In this document: piece after piece, positions 1-8,234 of the stretch | Layout: every line of letters begins with the position of its first letter | How positions within the stretch are numbered: position 1 is the stretch's first letter | NCBI GenBank assembly: GCA_903632075.3 | Contig: CAHIKZ030003348.1 | Location: forward strand, 1 to 64,000 | Length of the DNA stretch: 64,000 nt | Reading direction: 5' to 3' | Source: Acanthosepion pharaonis | Lineage: Eukaryota > Mollusca > Cephalopoda > Sepiida > Sepiidae | Made by a program: the position numbers and the translations under genes | The notes under the pieces: model-generated | Databases searched by the model: none | What the model was told of the DNA's origin: nothing | The model's input: only the letters and a program-made list of their open reading frames with translations

Positions 1-660
1 ACAATGATATAATCATAAACCCAGAAAAATATCCCAAATGGCTCACGTGAGAATAACATACCTACTCCCAAACACAGAAGAGACGGAGAACCAAAACTAT
101 AGACCCATCACCTGCCTACCAACAATGTACAAGATCTTCACTTCTGTCATAACCGAGAGAACATACAACTTCCTTAAGAAAACAATTTACTCCTAGCAGA
201 ACAGAAGGGATGTAAAAGAGGAAGTTGCGAGTGCAAGGACCAACTAATTATCGATAAAACAATATTGGAAGAGGTGAAAACAAAGAAAAGAAACTTATCA
301 ACAACATCGACTTCAGGAAAGCGTTCGACATTGTTCCACACTCATGGGTAAAGGAGAGCCTAAAAATATATAGCGTATACCAACACAGCAGTCGAATTCA
401 TAACGGAGAGCATGAAAAACTGGAAGACTACACTGAGTCTAAATGATATAAACGGGTCATTAACATTGAAAGCAACCAGCATCAAAAGTGGGATCTTCCA
501 AGGAGATTCATTATCATCACTACTCTTCTACTATGTATTAGTATCACTCAGCTGCCTTCTGAACAACTGTAGCTACGGATACAAGTTACAGAATGAAAAA
601 CTGAATCACCTATTGTATATTGATGATCTTAAAACGTTGCCCAGAAGATCGCCCTAACAG
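1..660 (+). mobile_element. Decayed non-LTR retrotransposon, reverse transcriptase fragment
   Basis: This is a relic of a LINE reverse transcriptase, the enzyme for target-primed reverse transcription. The RT-entry motif NYRPITCL reads at 95-118. The last open segment (412-657) contains GIFQGDSLSSLLF (490-528) and the catalytic YIDD box (616-627), a variant of the common YMDD. Reading between these motifs needs several frame changes and crosses stops, so the copy is dead. The YIDD segment runs directly into a far C-terminal motif (AQKIAL-like, from about 637), so most of the thumb region is deleted. The 5' end lies outside the window. The motif style resembles R2/R4/Dong-type elements, but the clade call is an inference. 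Confidence 0.8.
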
Positions 661-784
661 GAACATCCCATATACTAAGAAAAGTTCTAAGAATTAAATG
701 ACAATTCTCTTAAAGAGCCTAAGGACCATAGTTTGGACCCAGTTCTACAAGATACAAAGCAAAAAAAAAAAACATAGCATACAC

Positions 785-824
<40 letters not shown>
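637..824 (+). mobile_element. 3' end of the first non-LTR copy with (AAT)n tail
   Basis: The decayed C-terminal coding end (AQKIALTGTSHILRKVL-like, from 637) is followed by a short 3' UTR and a trinucleotide AAT tract at about 785-824. The same arrangement recurs at 1009-1185 with clear sequence similarity. A simple-repeat tail is a normal 3' terminus for several non-LTR clades. Confidence 0.7.
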
Positions 825-826
<2 letters not shown>

Positions 827-835
827 TAATTGTCA

Positions 836-1148
836 TCATTCTTCTCTTGAAAAATTGTCCAAATACAAGAACCTGGAGATTGAGATTAACAGGACGTGAA
901 GAATGAAAACTAAGACTGTACCAATAGTAATCGGAGCACTGGGCCTGATGAGAAAAGGAATGGACAATTTTACTAACAATGCCCCAGGTAACATCAACAT
1001 ATAAGTTGCCCAGAAGATCACCCTACTAAGAACATCCCATATACTAAGAAAAGTGCTCTCAGTTAAATGACAATTCTCTTGTAGGGGCTAAGGACCATGG
1101 TTTAGACCCGGCTCTATAGGATACAAATCAGGAAACATTACATACACA

Positions 1149-1185
<37 letters not shown>
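836..1185 (+). mobile_element. Second 5'-truncated non-LTR copy with (AAT)n tail
   Basis: From about 861 the plus strand reads KYKNLEIEINRT, then TVPIVIGALGLMRKGM, then PGNINI, then a repeat of the AQKI...TSHILRKVL block. This is the region between thumb and C-terminus that the first copy has lost. Stops interrupt it. It ends in an AAT tract at 1149-1185. It is the same family as the copy at 1-824 and lies head-to-tail right after it, so the two are separate 5'-truncated insertions or a tandem duplication. Confidence 0.7.
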
Positions 1186-1350
1186 GCAATGAATATGATG
1201 ATGATACAACTGGTAAAAAATGAAAATCATGATAAATTAATATATTTTCAGGTCAGCGGAACCTATGCCGAAAATCACTCAATAGATAACTCGAGCGCTA
1301 ATTTTAATATTCAATATTTCTTAAAAAAAGATCAAGTGACTTCGTACGTT

Positions 1351-1387
1351 ACACCCTCTAAAATAGCCATACATTGACCGATCGAAA
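1351..1387 (+). repeat. 37-bp direct repeat, copy 1
   Basis: These 37 bases (starting ACACCCTCTAAAATAGCC) recur exactly at 2411-2447 in the same orientation. The sequence after each copy stays loosely similar (AAAC-AATTTT, then AAACATG/GTGTAAACA). The pair brackets the Mutator-like element and other DNA about 1.06 kb long. This is probably one end of an uncharacterised transposon present twice. Confidence 0.6.
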
Positions 1388-1795
1388 ACAAATTTTGGGA
1401 AGAAGTGTAAACAGGTAAGGTGGTACTGTAAGGTACAGAAGTTTTCCTAGGGTGCGTGAATTAGTAAAATAAATTTTCATTCTTTTTTTTTGTTTGAAAA
1501 ATTGAAAGTTTTATTATTCAACATGTAAAATACCTTAACTATTTTAAAAATAAATTTAATGATTAAAATGCCAAATACTTATTTAATAAAAATGCGATAT
1601 ATTTTGAATATCTTTTCTTTAAGTTTTATATATACAAGAATCCAGTTTGCAGTTCGCCTTGTGTTCGCGAGAACTGTAAACAAATCACACGGCCAAATAC
1701 TTTAAAAAGTTGAACTTTGGCTCCAGAAAGAAATATTTAATCATGGTCAGTTGTATGCTGCAAGACCAAGAGTAAGAAATCCTAAGAATTTATGC

Positions 1796-2251
1796 GTATC
1801 CGGCAAATTGCTCGAAATCAATTGCTCAAAAAATAATTTCTCGAACTATCAATTGTTTGAAAGGTAGTTTGTTCAAAACCTGTGTTTTTTTTTTTGTTTT
1901 TTTTGCACTTTTCACATTTCCAGGAAATCTTGTTGTTCACTGTTTTGTTCTTAATATATAGATATCCATCCAAACACAACATCTTCTTTCCTTTTTCGCT
2001 CTCAACAAAAGTCATGTCCATCACTAGGGTTCGAGATCTCCAAAATTAATGAAATAGAAAACAAATATAAAAAAAAAAATCAGGACTGTTAAAGTTGAGT
2101 TATGTGGCTCCTTTTAGATCCAGCTCCGTTGACGTGTCGTGAGACGGCGCAGTTTACATGGTGCTTCGAGCTTTGAAATTACTTCGAGCAATCTGCCTTT
2201 CGAGGAATTGATAGTTCTAGAAATTATTTTTCGAGCAATTTACCTAGATGC
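1796..2251. mobile_element. Mutator-like (MULE) non-autonomous DNA transposon
   Basis: The 456-bp element has terminal inverted repeats of about 70-85 bp. The left end (1796-~1880, GTATCCGGCAAATTGCTCGAA) matches the reverse complement of the right end (~2175-2251, GCATCTAGGTAAATTGCTCGAA) across most of its length; the left copy carries a 12-bp insertion. It is flanked by a perfect 10-bp direct repeat, GAATTTATGC, at 1786-1795 and 2252-2261. Long terminal repeats and a 9-10 bp target duplication are typical of Mutator-like elements. A FLYWCH-like peptide inside supports this assignment. Confidence 0.75.
1818..2024 (-). pseudogene. FLYWCH-type zinc-finger remnant inside the MULE
   Basis: The minus-strand reading begins MDMTFVESEKGKKMLCLDGY, then LYIKNKT, then ISWKCEKCKK. 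The order F-x-x-S-x-x-G, L-x-x-x-G-Y, then W-x-C and a further C is the pattern of the FLYWCH zinc finger, a DNA-binding domain often at the N-terminus of Mutator-like transposases. The C-terminal H-x-H half is missing, because the reading runs into the inverted repeat after the second cysteine. It is therefore a truncated, probably non-functional remnant. No transposase catalytic domain is present. Confidence 0.55.
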
Positions 2252-2410
2252 GAATTTATGCATTGCTGTTAAAAAGGAAAAATAGAAATCTTCTTAAAAA
2301 ATATCGTTTACTATAAAATCCCATAAAATTTAATTAATTTAAAAAAAAAATTATTAAAGCAGCCAGAAAATAATTAAAAAACAACTGTGACTTTCGATAG
2401 TCCGTCGGTC

Positions 2411-2447
2411 ACACCCTCTAAAATAGCCATACATTGACCGATCGAAA
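2411..2447 (+). repeat. 37-bp direct repeat, copy 2
   Basis: Exact second copy of the 37-bp segment at 1351-1387. No gene or known element end was recognised in it. Confidence 0.6.
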
Positions 2448-2712
2448 CCAATTTTTTTGCAAACATGTAAGGGAATACAAAACAAAGTACAGTTCGTTTT
2501 ACTCGGGTTTTTGTCAAAGTATTTTTCCAAACAAATCAGCTTATTCAAATTTCATCGATTGGTTTGTTAATTTAAATATCCGCGAAGAGTTTTAACCGAT
2601 GATCGAAAATGCGGCACTGAAATCCGAAAACGCATTGGTATAGTGAAAGATGCCTTCCAAAAGCTAAGTAAAGTATCAAGAAACAAATCATATTGGTTAG
2701 AACCAAACTTGT

Positions 2713-3080
2713 ACTTCAATACCTGTCTATATTTCTGAGATGAGGTATTTTATCTATTTACATCATTTACATTATTTAGACTGTTGTCTTCATCTTTATT
2801 GCCATATTCATGATGTTTCGGCCATTGTACGCTCCGGCCTTCTTCAGGATCTGCTTCTATTTCTGAAATGATGTATTGTAACTATCTACACTATTTATAT
2901 TGTTTGGATTGTTATCCTCATCTTTATTGTCATATTCATGATGTTTCAACCGTTGTTCACTCCGGCCTTATTCAGGATCTGTCTATATTTCTGAGATGAG
3001 GTATTGTATCTATTTACACCATTGACATTATTCGGACCGTTGTTCTCATCTTTATTGCAATATTCACGACGTTTGTGATT
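2713..3080 (-). repeat. Short tandem array of 128-bp repeats, relatives of the satellite
   Basis: Three partial to full units share landmarks such as TTTCTGAGATGAGGTA at 2741, 2869 and 2997, spaced exactly 128 bp. Each contains, on the plus strand, a TTTACA..ATTTACATTATTT block, a GGAC/AGAC hairpin and CTCATCTTTATTG, in the same order as in the 97-bp satellite that starts at 16.5 kb. Compared with the satellite, each unit has about 31 extra bases after the CATCTTT-A/G-TTG block. On the minus strand these read CTGAAGAAGGCCGGAG followed by a GGCCGAAACATC block. The array ends near the motif TTTCAATACC, which also occurs at the left edge (2714). Confidence 0.8.
2811..2850 (-). ncRNA. Hammerhead-ribozyme-like core motif
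   Basis: On the minus strand the order is CTGAAGA (complement of 2841-2847), a GGCC/GGCC stem with a GGAGCGTACAAT-type loop, then GAAAC (complement of 2815-2819). This fits the hammerhead core CUGANGA, stem II, GAAA. A candidate stem III exists: ACATCAT after the GAA pairs with ATGATGT in the next unit downstream, followed by A as the cleavage-site base. I could not find a convincing stem I in this copy, so self-cleavage is not shown. The second unit (about 2940-2976) has a damaged core (CTGAATA and GGTTGAAAC). Confidence 0.35.
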
Positions 3081-3185
3081 TCAATACCTGGCTACTGCAG
3101 TGGTGAACAAAAACTTAAAGGGAGATAACATCCAGAAGAGGCATAGCACGTGGAACTAGAACAATCTACCCCGGCGGACGAAATA

Positions 3186-3312
3186 AAAGGTTTCAGTTCG
3201 AAATTCGAATCACCTGAAGAAGTCCGGAGCGCACAACGGCCGAAACATCGGGAATATGGCAATAGAGATGAGGACAACAGTCCGAACAATGTAAATAATG
3301 TAAACCTGCCAT
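3186..3312 (+). repeat. Inverted copy of the 128-bp repeat unit
   Basis: This segment reads in the opposite direction from the 2713-3080 array. It contains CTGAAGAAGTCCGGAG and CGGCCGAAACATCGG (about 3215-3250), then ATATGGCAATAGAGATGAGG, the hairpin GGAC-AACA-GTCC (3272-3283) and AATGTAAATAATGTAAA. Together with the minus-strand array it forms a loose inverted arrangement around 3.1 kb. An ORF can be read across it, but the peptide (RPKHREYG..DEDNSPNNVNNVN) matches the out-of-frame translation of the satellite itself. I do not call it a gene. Confidence 0.7.
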
Positions 3313-4300
3313 TGCTTGATTTTCGTTGTAATTTTCATGATGCGCTGATCGTTTTTATTGGTGTTGTCCATAACCTGCAATGATTTTCAAAAGTTGGTAA
3401 ACGGCAATGCACAATTTTTGGCTGCCATATTGTGGATGGAGCTGCGCAGTCCTTACAGTTTGTTAAAATCAAAACACTTTAAATTTCAGTCTCATTTTGT
3501 ATGAACTGTAAGGTTCCTTGGAAAGATGTCTCAGAGTCATAATAGGATTGATGAAGAATGTTAATCCATATTCTTGAAAGAATATATCAAAAACCCAACG
3601 AGTAAATTAAATTCCTTCAGAAATATTCTTTAAAATTCAAAACACTTTAACTTTAAGACTCGTTTTCCCCCAAAATCTTGGATTCGTCGGTAAACTGACT
3701 AGAAATGTAAACATGTCACGCGAAATATACAACGCAGAAAATTACATTCTAGGAAAAAAGATAGCATGTTCAACAGAGCAGTTGGGCACAAATTTAAAAC
3801 ATAAAATGCAAGAAGCCGAATATGTTATTATATCTCGTGTTTTTTTTTTCTTTATTTTTTATATTTATAAATGATCGAAAAGATGTGAGCAGGAAAATTA
3901 AACATACTGATATAGTATTAAATGTCATTTTCAAACTTACTATTGTCACATTGTGCAGATAAATAATCCTCCATGTTTGTTTGGTTTTTTTTTCTGTTCC
4001 AAACAAATTCTAACATTTGATATTTTGTTTCTTTTCTACCATTGTTCATTCTGAAAGAGTAAAATAAACCTAAGACGCAAAATGAAAGCTTCGTATAGAA
4101 AAGAAAAAAAAATAAGAGATTACTGTGTGATATATCTGAACGCAAAGTAGGAAAAAGAAAATTATTTTTTTATTTATTCATTTTTTTTTCTTATAAACCC
4201 TGAGGAGGAATAACATTTCAATTCTGCTTGCAGAGGGAGGTCTCTAAAAAAGATAGATTTTCTTCGCGTTTGGCAAGGAATTACTTTTTGTTATTACAAC
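3313..4300. other. AT-rich interval with nothing recognised
   Basis: Only short homopolymer runs (poly-T near 3840 and 3985) and weak ORFs full of low-complexity residues are visible. I found no domain motif, tandem repeat or element end. Confidence 0.6.
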
Positions 4301-4305
4301 TAGAA

Positions 4306-4306
<1 letters not shown>

Positions 4307-4350
<44 letters not shown>
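4307..4350. repeat. (TA)n microsatellite left of the mariner element
   Basis: This is an uninterrupted TA dinucleotide tract of about 43 bp. It abuts the left inverted repeat of the mariner element at 4351, whose target site would be TA. Confidence 0.95.
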
Positions 4351-4352
<2 letters not shown>

Positions 4353-5125
4353 GCGATCAGTAAATTGTCGCCATTTTATATTTTTAATTTCACACATGCT
4401 CGCTGCAAGTATACTATAGTCAGATGGACACCGTCTGTGAGAAAAAGAGCGCCATGATGGCAATTCATTGCGCCAGAAATTTGGAAACGGCATGCTGTAC
4501 TGCTTGGCATCCGGGCCATAAGCTGCAATATGAAAATTTTAGAATGTCTGTTTATCAATCTGAGGAGAGTGCAGAGGATTAAGAAAGAGTTGGATGTCTT
4601 TAATGGTGATTACGAAGATACGGCAGCTTGGAAACACACTCTGATTGTTCTGATAATAAAAAAAAAACTTCCGAATTTGTTGGTAAGGGCCTCAGACACA
4701 ACACGGAGGACTAAATCAAGTGCCTTGAGGAGATAATTCTGCCTTGATTCAAGAGGGAGGCTGCTTGTAGATTTTATGTCCGGCAACAGGACTCTGCACC
4801 ATACCACAAAATCAGACGAACCAACTTATGGCTGTAAGACAATTTCTGCGATCATATAACCCCTTACATCTAGCCACCTACCTCTCCAGACTGCAACCCC
4901 CTGGATTATAATGTGTGCGGAGCAGTTGAACGAGAAACCCAAAAACTTCTTGTTACACCATAGATGAACTGAAGGCAAGAATTATGTCAGTATTCACCAA
5001 CTTAAACAAAGAGACCGTCCAGAAGCGCTTCAGGAGATTCCGAAGTTGTCTGGAGGCTGTGGCTGAAGCTAATAACGATTTTACTGAATAAATTTACTTT
5101 TTAACATTTGAAGATATTTTGTGTA

Positions 5126-5207
<82 letters not shown>

Positions 5208-5263
5208 AAATGATACGTTAATGTTCATTTTGCATAATACAGACGACAGTTTATCTATCGCAC
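4351..5263 (+). mobile_element. Decayed mariner-like (maT-type, DD37D) transposon
   Basis: The left end GTGCGATCAGTAAATTGTCG (from 4351) matches the reverse complement of the right end (GTGCGATAGATAAACTGTCG, ending 5263), which gives terminal inverted repeats. TA sequence flanks both sides. Inside, the plus strand encodes transposase pieces: an N-terminal DNA-binding stretch (RVQRIKKELDVFNGDYEDTAA, from about 4567) and the catalytic end QDSAPYHK...DNFCDHITP...PPTSPDCNPLDYNVCG (about 4785-4920), then ELKARIM, NLNKETV and EAVAEAN up to the stop near 5090. Thirty-seven residues separate the second and third catalytic Asp, which is the maT clade signature. The first Asp region is deleted, and stops and frameshifts are present, so it is inactive. 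Confidence 0.8.
5130..5205. repeat. (TA)n(TG)n microsatellite within the mariner 3' region
   Basis: A TA tract (about 5130-5166) switches to a TG tract (to 5205). It lies between the transposase stop and the right inverted repeat, so it expanded inside the element. Confidence 0.95.
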
Positions 5264-5488
5264 CTATATATATTTCCTACGTAATCTATTTTTCCCGCGA
5301 ATAACTACTCTATGGAACTGACTCCCAAGATGATTTTTTCTCGGAATCTACAATCTTAACCTGTCCATTCTAGGGTTAACTCCGATCTCCCACTCCTATC
5401 CACACAAATTGCCCCCTAACGTAACCCTCTACCTAGAGTGCCGCTCACCAGACCTTGTAAAGGGTGAATTTTGCTGTAATACGCGCGG

Positions 5489-5489
<1 letters not shown>

Positions 5490-5562
<73 letters not shown>
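5490..5562. repeat. (AC)n(AT)n microsatellite
   Basis: An AC tract (5490-5519) runs into an AT tract (to 5562), followed by TG/GTAT repeats to about 5595. ORFs here translate to HTHT and IYIY runs and are not real genes. Confidence 0.95.
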
Positions 5563-5565
<3 letters not shown>

Positions 5566-5638
5566 TGTGTGTATGTATGTATGTATGTATGTTTGTATAG
5601 CTCGTCGTTCTTTTCTATGTATGTAAATCAGCTATGTT

Positions 5639-5726
5639 GGCTAGCTAATCCCTGTTGTAGAAGCCTGCTCAGGCATATACTGTGTTTGTGCAATAATCGC
5701 AGAGCTAAACTGTGGTTAATAATGCA
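5639..5726 (+). repeat. Dispersed repeat, copy 1 of a pair
   Basis: The segment GGCTAGCTAATCCCTGTTGT, then TGCTCAGGCATATACTGTGTTTGTG, then AACTGTGGTTAATAATGCAAC aligns over about 90 bp with 12317-12405. It is divergent but collinear. The element type is unknown. Confidence 0.55.
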
Positions 5727-6239
5727 ACAATGTCGAGCGCAAAATCTTACGTGATAACCTGTTTGATCAATTCCAGTACGCTTAAACGATCGGTTGCAAT
5801 GACTTGCTACTTCCTGTTCAACCATCGCCGGCTTTTCAACAGTTTTGTCGATCCAATTTAATTTACAAGACTAAGGTTGGTAAGTTTTTTTCAAACTCTC
5901 CTATAAACCGATATTATTAAGAATTCAGCTAAAAAACCCAAAATCTGAACTGAAAAGAACAAATATTCGTAGCTGACCTCAAAATTTGAACTTAATGGAA
6001 AAAATAAAATACTGTGATTGTATCGTTCTAGTATCAATCATGTATAGTTTTTAAAACGCAATGAAATACAAAGTGCACATTTATACGTCCAGCATTGCAA
6101 CGTTTCCATATTATCACTTTATTCCACAGCAAAAACAGTTAGCATCATTGTTGTGGTGTCCTCCCTCTAATGAGTCTATAGTGGACTCTTCCACTTACTA
6201 TAAAATTAGTAGGAAAGTAAGCCTCGGGGGAACAGTCTA

Positions 6240-6460
6240 ATTGATTGTTCTACTGAAGCTGTGACAGTTCACAGCTGCTGTCGAACTCTCTGCCTTTGGA
6301 CAGAGAGAAACCCGTCCCAGAGGTAGACAGACCCAAACCCGTTTATGCGGATTCTACGGGGATTTTTTGGGGCCGGACCTACGGGCTTGGATGACCCACG
6401 TTAAACCCGGCCTTGTGCCACATACTCCCTCGTGTGCTACTAAATATCAACAGTAGTATA
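6240..6460 (+). mobile_element. SINE-like element with shared central block and 3' tail
   Basis: This GC-richer segment contains a perfect 8-bp-stem hairpin (AGCTGTGA-CAGT-TCACAGCT, 6257-6276) and a second one (CTCTCTG...CAGAGAG, about 6286-6307). A central block runs from GATTTTTTGGGGCCGGACC to ACGTTAAACCCGG. It ends with CCTTGTGCCACAT and CTAAATAT. Three of these blocks recur in order at 8.40-8.65 kb, and the tail recurs at the end of the tRNA-headed SINE at 6899-7057. It is most likely a member of a SINE superfamily with a conserved central domain. Its own promoter head was not identified. Confidence 0.5.
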
Positions 6461-6654
6461 GATTGAACACTGGTCCACCGACGTACACCCCCAAGTCGCG
6501 TAATACTCTTCTTTTGTATTTACTGTTTAATACACGATTTATCTGCAACCTCTTGTTTTGTTTATTTCTTCACCATTTACTTGGTTACGACAATCATAAT
6601 CAAATATACCAAGTCATCTATCAATTGTGACCGTTGCTGAAACTTGATCTCTTT

Positions 6655-7312
6655 TCTATCATTTCACACCAAGCAAGGCGATGACGTTGCTAAAAGGCAA
6701 CGGCCTGCTGAAGATAAATTGAGAAAAATTTTACTGGTGAGAAAGAACAATAAAAAGAAAACTATTCAAGGAGAAAGATGACGACAATTGACGTCGCATT
6801 TAATTTTTTGTAGATTGAAGTAAACACGAAAGCAAAAAGCCGGTAGAGAGTTCCATAAAGGAGAAATGTGAAAGAGGAAACTATCAGAATAAAAGTTACC
6901 ATATTTAGCTATTCCCCCACGAGGATTGAATGTGGCACAAGGCCATAAATGGTTTGATTACTCAGAAATCAAAGAGGTTTTAAGGCTTCGGCGAGTTTCG
7001 AACTCGCGACCTTCTGCGTATGAAACAGACCTGATAGCTACTAGGCCACAAAACCACAGAATAGAAGTTATGGTCACATTTAGTAATTTCAACATTATGA
7101 GACTTAGCAACCAATCTGGTAGTACGCTTAAATTCTTGATGTCGAAGTACCAAAGAACAAATCAGAACAAATACCTTGAAAATATTTTTACATAAGACAC
7201 AGAGAAGCTACACTACAGTGATAGGAAAGTGACAATGAGACCCTGCCAGTATCGATAATATTATATATTCTTGTCAAGAATCTCTAGATACATAACAGAA
7301 GCACCAAGCTTG
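6655..7312 (-). mobile_element. LINE 3' end, antisense, copy 1 (interrupted by a SINE)
   Basis: This is the C-terminal coding end plus short 3' UTR of a LINE family present five times on the minus strand in the left 16.5 kb. Shared plus-strand landmarks are CACCAAGCAAGGCGATGAC at the 3' terminus, AAGCAAAAAGCCGG, GAGGAAACTATCAG, GCTTAAATTC and TTCTTGTCAAGAATCT. The copy at 15716-16500 shows the coding nature. This copy is split by a SINE at 6899-7057. Confidence 0.6.
6899..7057 (-). mobile_element. tRNA-derived SINE inserted into the LINE copy
   Basis: The minus strand begins with a tRNA-like head. A box-A-like TGGCCTAGTAGCT and a box-B match GAGTTCGAAACTC (complement near 6993-7006) are followed by GCCGAAGCC. 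Its 3' part reads GGCCTTGTGCCACATTCAATC, then CTCGTG and GCTAAATATGG. It is flanked by 13-bp direct repeats differing at one base (AGAATAAAAGTTA at 6886-6898; AGAATAGAAGTTA at 7058-7070). LINE sequence resumes on both sides, so both boundaries are well defined. RNA polymerase III transcription is expected for this class but cannot be shown here. Confidence 0.75.
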
Positions 7313-8118
7313 GAAATTGATTGAAGCCGAGATATTGAGAACACTTTAAAACCAGTGTAGAATTTGCTATGTTCAATCGAAATCAGTGAAGAAACACTAC
7401 TGAAATCGATAGCGAGTTCGGTCTTGACTGATTTTAACTAAATCAATCAGTGTAAAAGACAAATGTGTTATTGAGTCTACTTGGAACGGTTTTCCAAGTT
7501 GGCACTGTACTCGCTTTGACTGATTGTTGGGTGTCGATAAATTGGCAGGAGTTAAAGACACTTGTATAATCAATCTGGGATCAACGCTTTGAGTGATTCC
7601 TGATAAAGCACATTTTGTCTTTCGCCAACAAATAAAGTAAAGATTAATAAATAATTTAGTTCTTGTTGCTGGTATCCTCCAATTCGTTTCGTTTGCGGTT
7701 CGTCTCGTGTTGTATAACGAAACAGACTAAAGCAATCTGGCGTAGGGATCGTTGGTTCATCAGTGACGATTCTTACAGTTTACATTGGATAAAAAAAGTA
7801 GGACCAACTATAATTTCTAATTAATCCAGATAACGCCCCGTGTTCATTAAAGCATTCTCGTTTTAAAAATCCTTTTTGACACAAGGTGTTGAGTGAGTAG
7901 GTATGGCTAAATGCAAAATAAGTGACGGACCTGTCCACCAAACAGAAGTTCGCAATAACAAGAAAAAGAAAAGAAAACGGGCAAAAACAATATGAAGCAA
8001 GTAAACAATACAGTCTGTCTATGCTAATCAAATAAAGCGCCATAACTCTAAAAGTTTTGAACCAATATTTGTCAAATTTAAGCTCGTCTATTTCCACTCT
8101 TAGTAAAATATTTAATTT
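7313..8118. other. Interval with no recognised feature
   Basis: AT-rich sequence with one minus-strand ORF of 116 codons (7780-8130). That ORF is rich in hydrophobic residues, shows no motif I recognise, and overlaps the start of the 5S-derived repeat. I do not call it a gene. Confidence 0.5.
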
Positions 8119-8234
8119 GCTTACGGACAAATCACGATGAAATCAACGATTTTCGTTCGATCACCGAAGTTAAGCATAGTAGATAGGTCAGTATTTAGAT
8201 GGAGGACCGCTTAGGAATACCTGGTACTGTAAAC
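8119..8234 (+). pseudogene. 5S rRNA-derived sequence (pseudogene or 5S-headed SINE)
   Basis: All 116 bases follow the order of animal 5S rRNA. There is a GCTTACGG-like start, CACGATGAAATCAACGATT, then GTTCGATCACCGAAGTTAAGC (the box A region), TTAGATGGAGGACCGCTTAGG (the box C region), AATACCTGGTACTGTAAAC at the end. A genuine 5S rRNA is about 119-120 nt. Scattered substitutions include several in the internal promoter boxes and in stem-forming positions, so it is not a working rRNA gene. The downstream sequence carries a SINE-type tail (next entry), which favours a 5S-headed SINE over a simple pseudogene. Confidence 0.8.

Noticed and set aside
3150..3383. Possible small protein gene on the plus strand
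   Set aside because: The ORF lies over the inverted 128-bp repeat, and its peptide matches translated repeat sequence; the overlapping minus-strand ORF is equally long.
5409..5754. ORFs with HTHT and IYIY runs
   Set aside because: They are translations of AC and AT microsatellites.
6983..7057. Functional tRNA gene on the minus strand
   Set aside because: Box A and box B are tRNA-like, but it is followed by a SINE body, and the unit is flanked by target duplications inside a LINE.
7780..8130. 116-codon minus-strand ORF
   Set aside because: No recognisable domain. It overlaps the 5S-derived sequence and has a composition expected from AT-rich DNA.
8119..8234. Functional 5S rRNA gene
   Set aside because: It is slightly short, with substitutions in the internal promoter boxes and stems; it is a single copy followed by a SINE-type tail.
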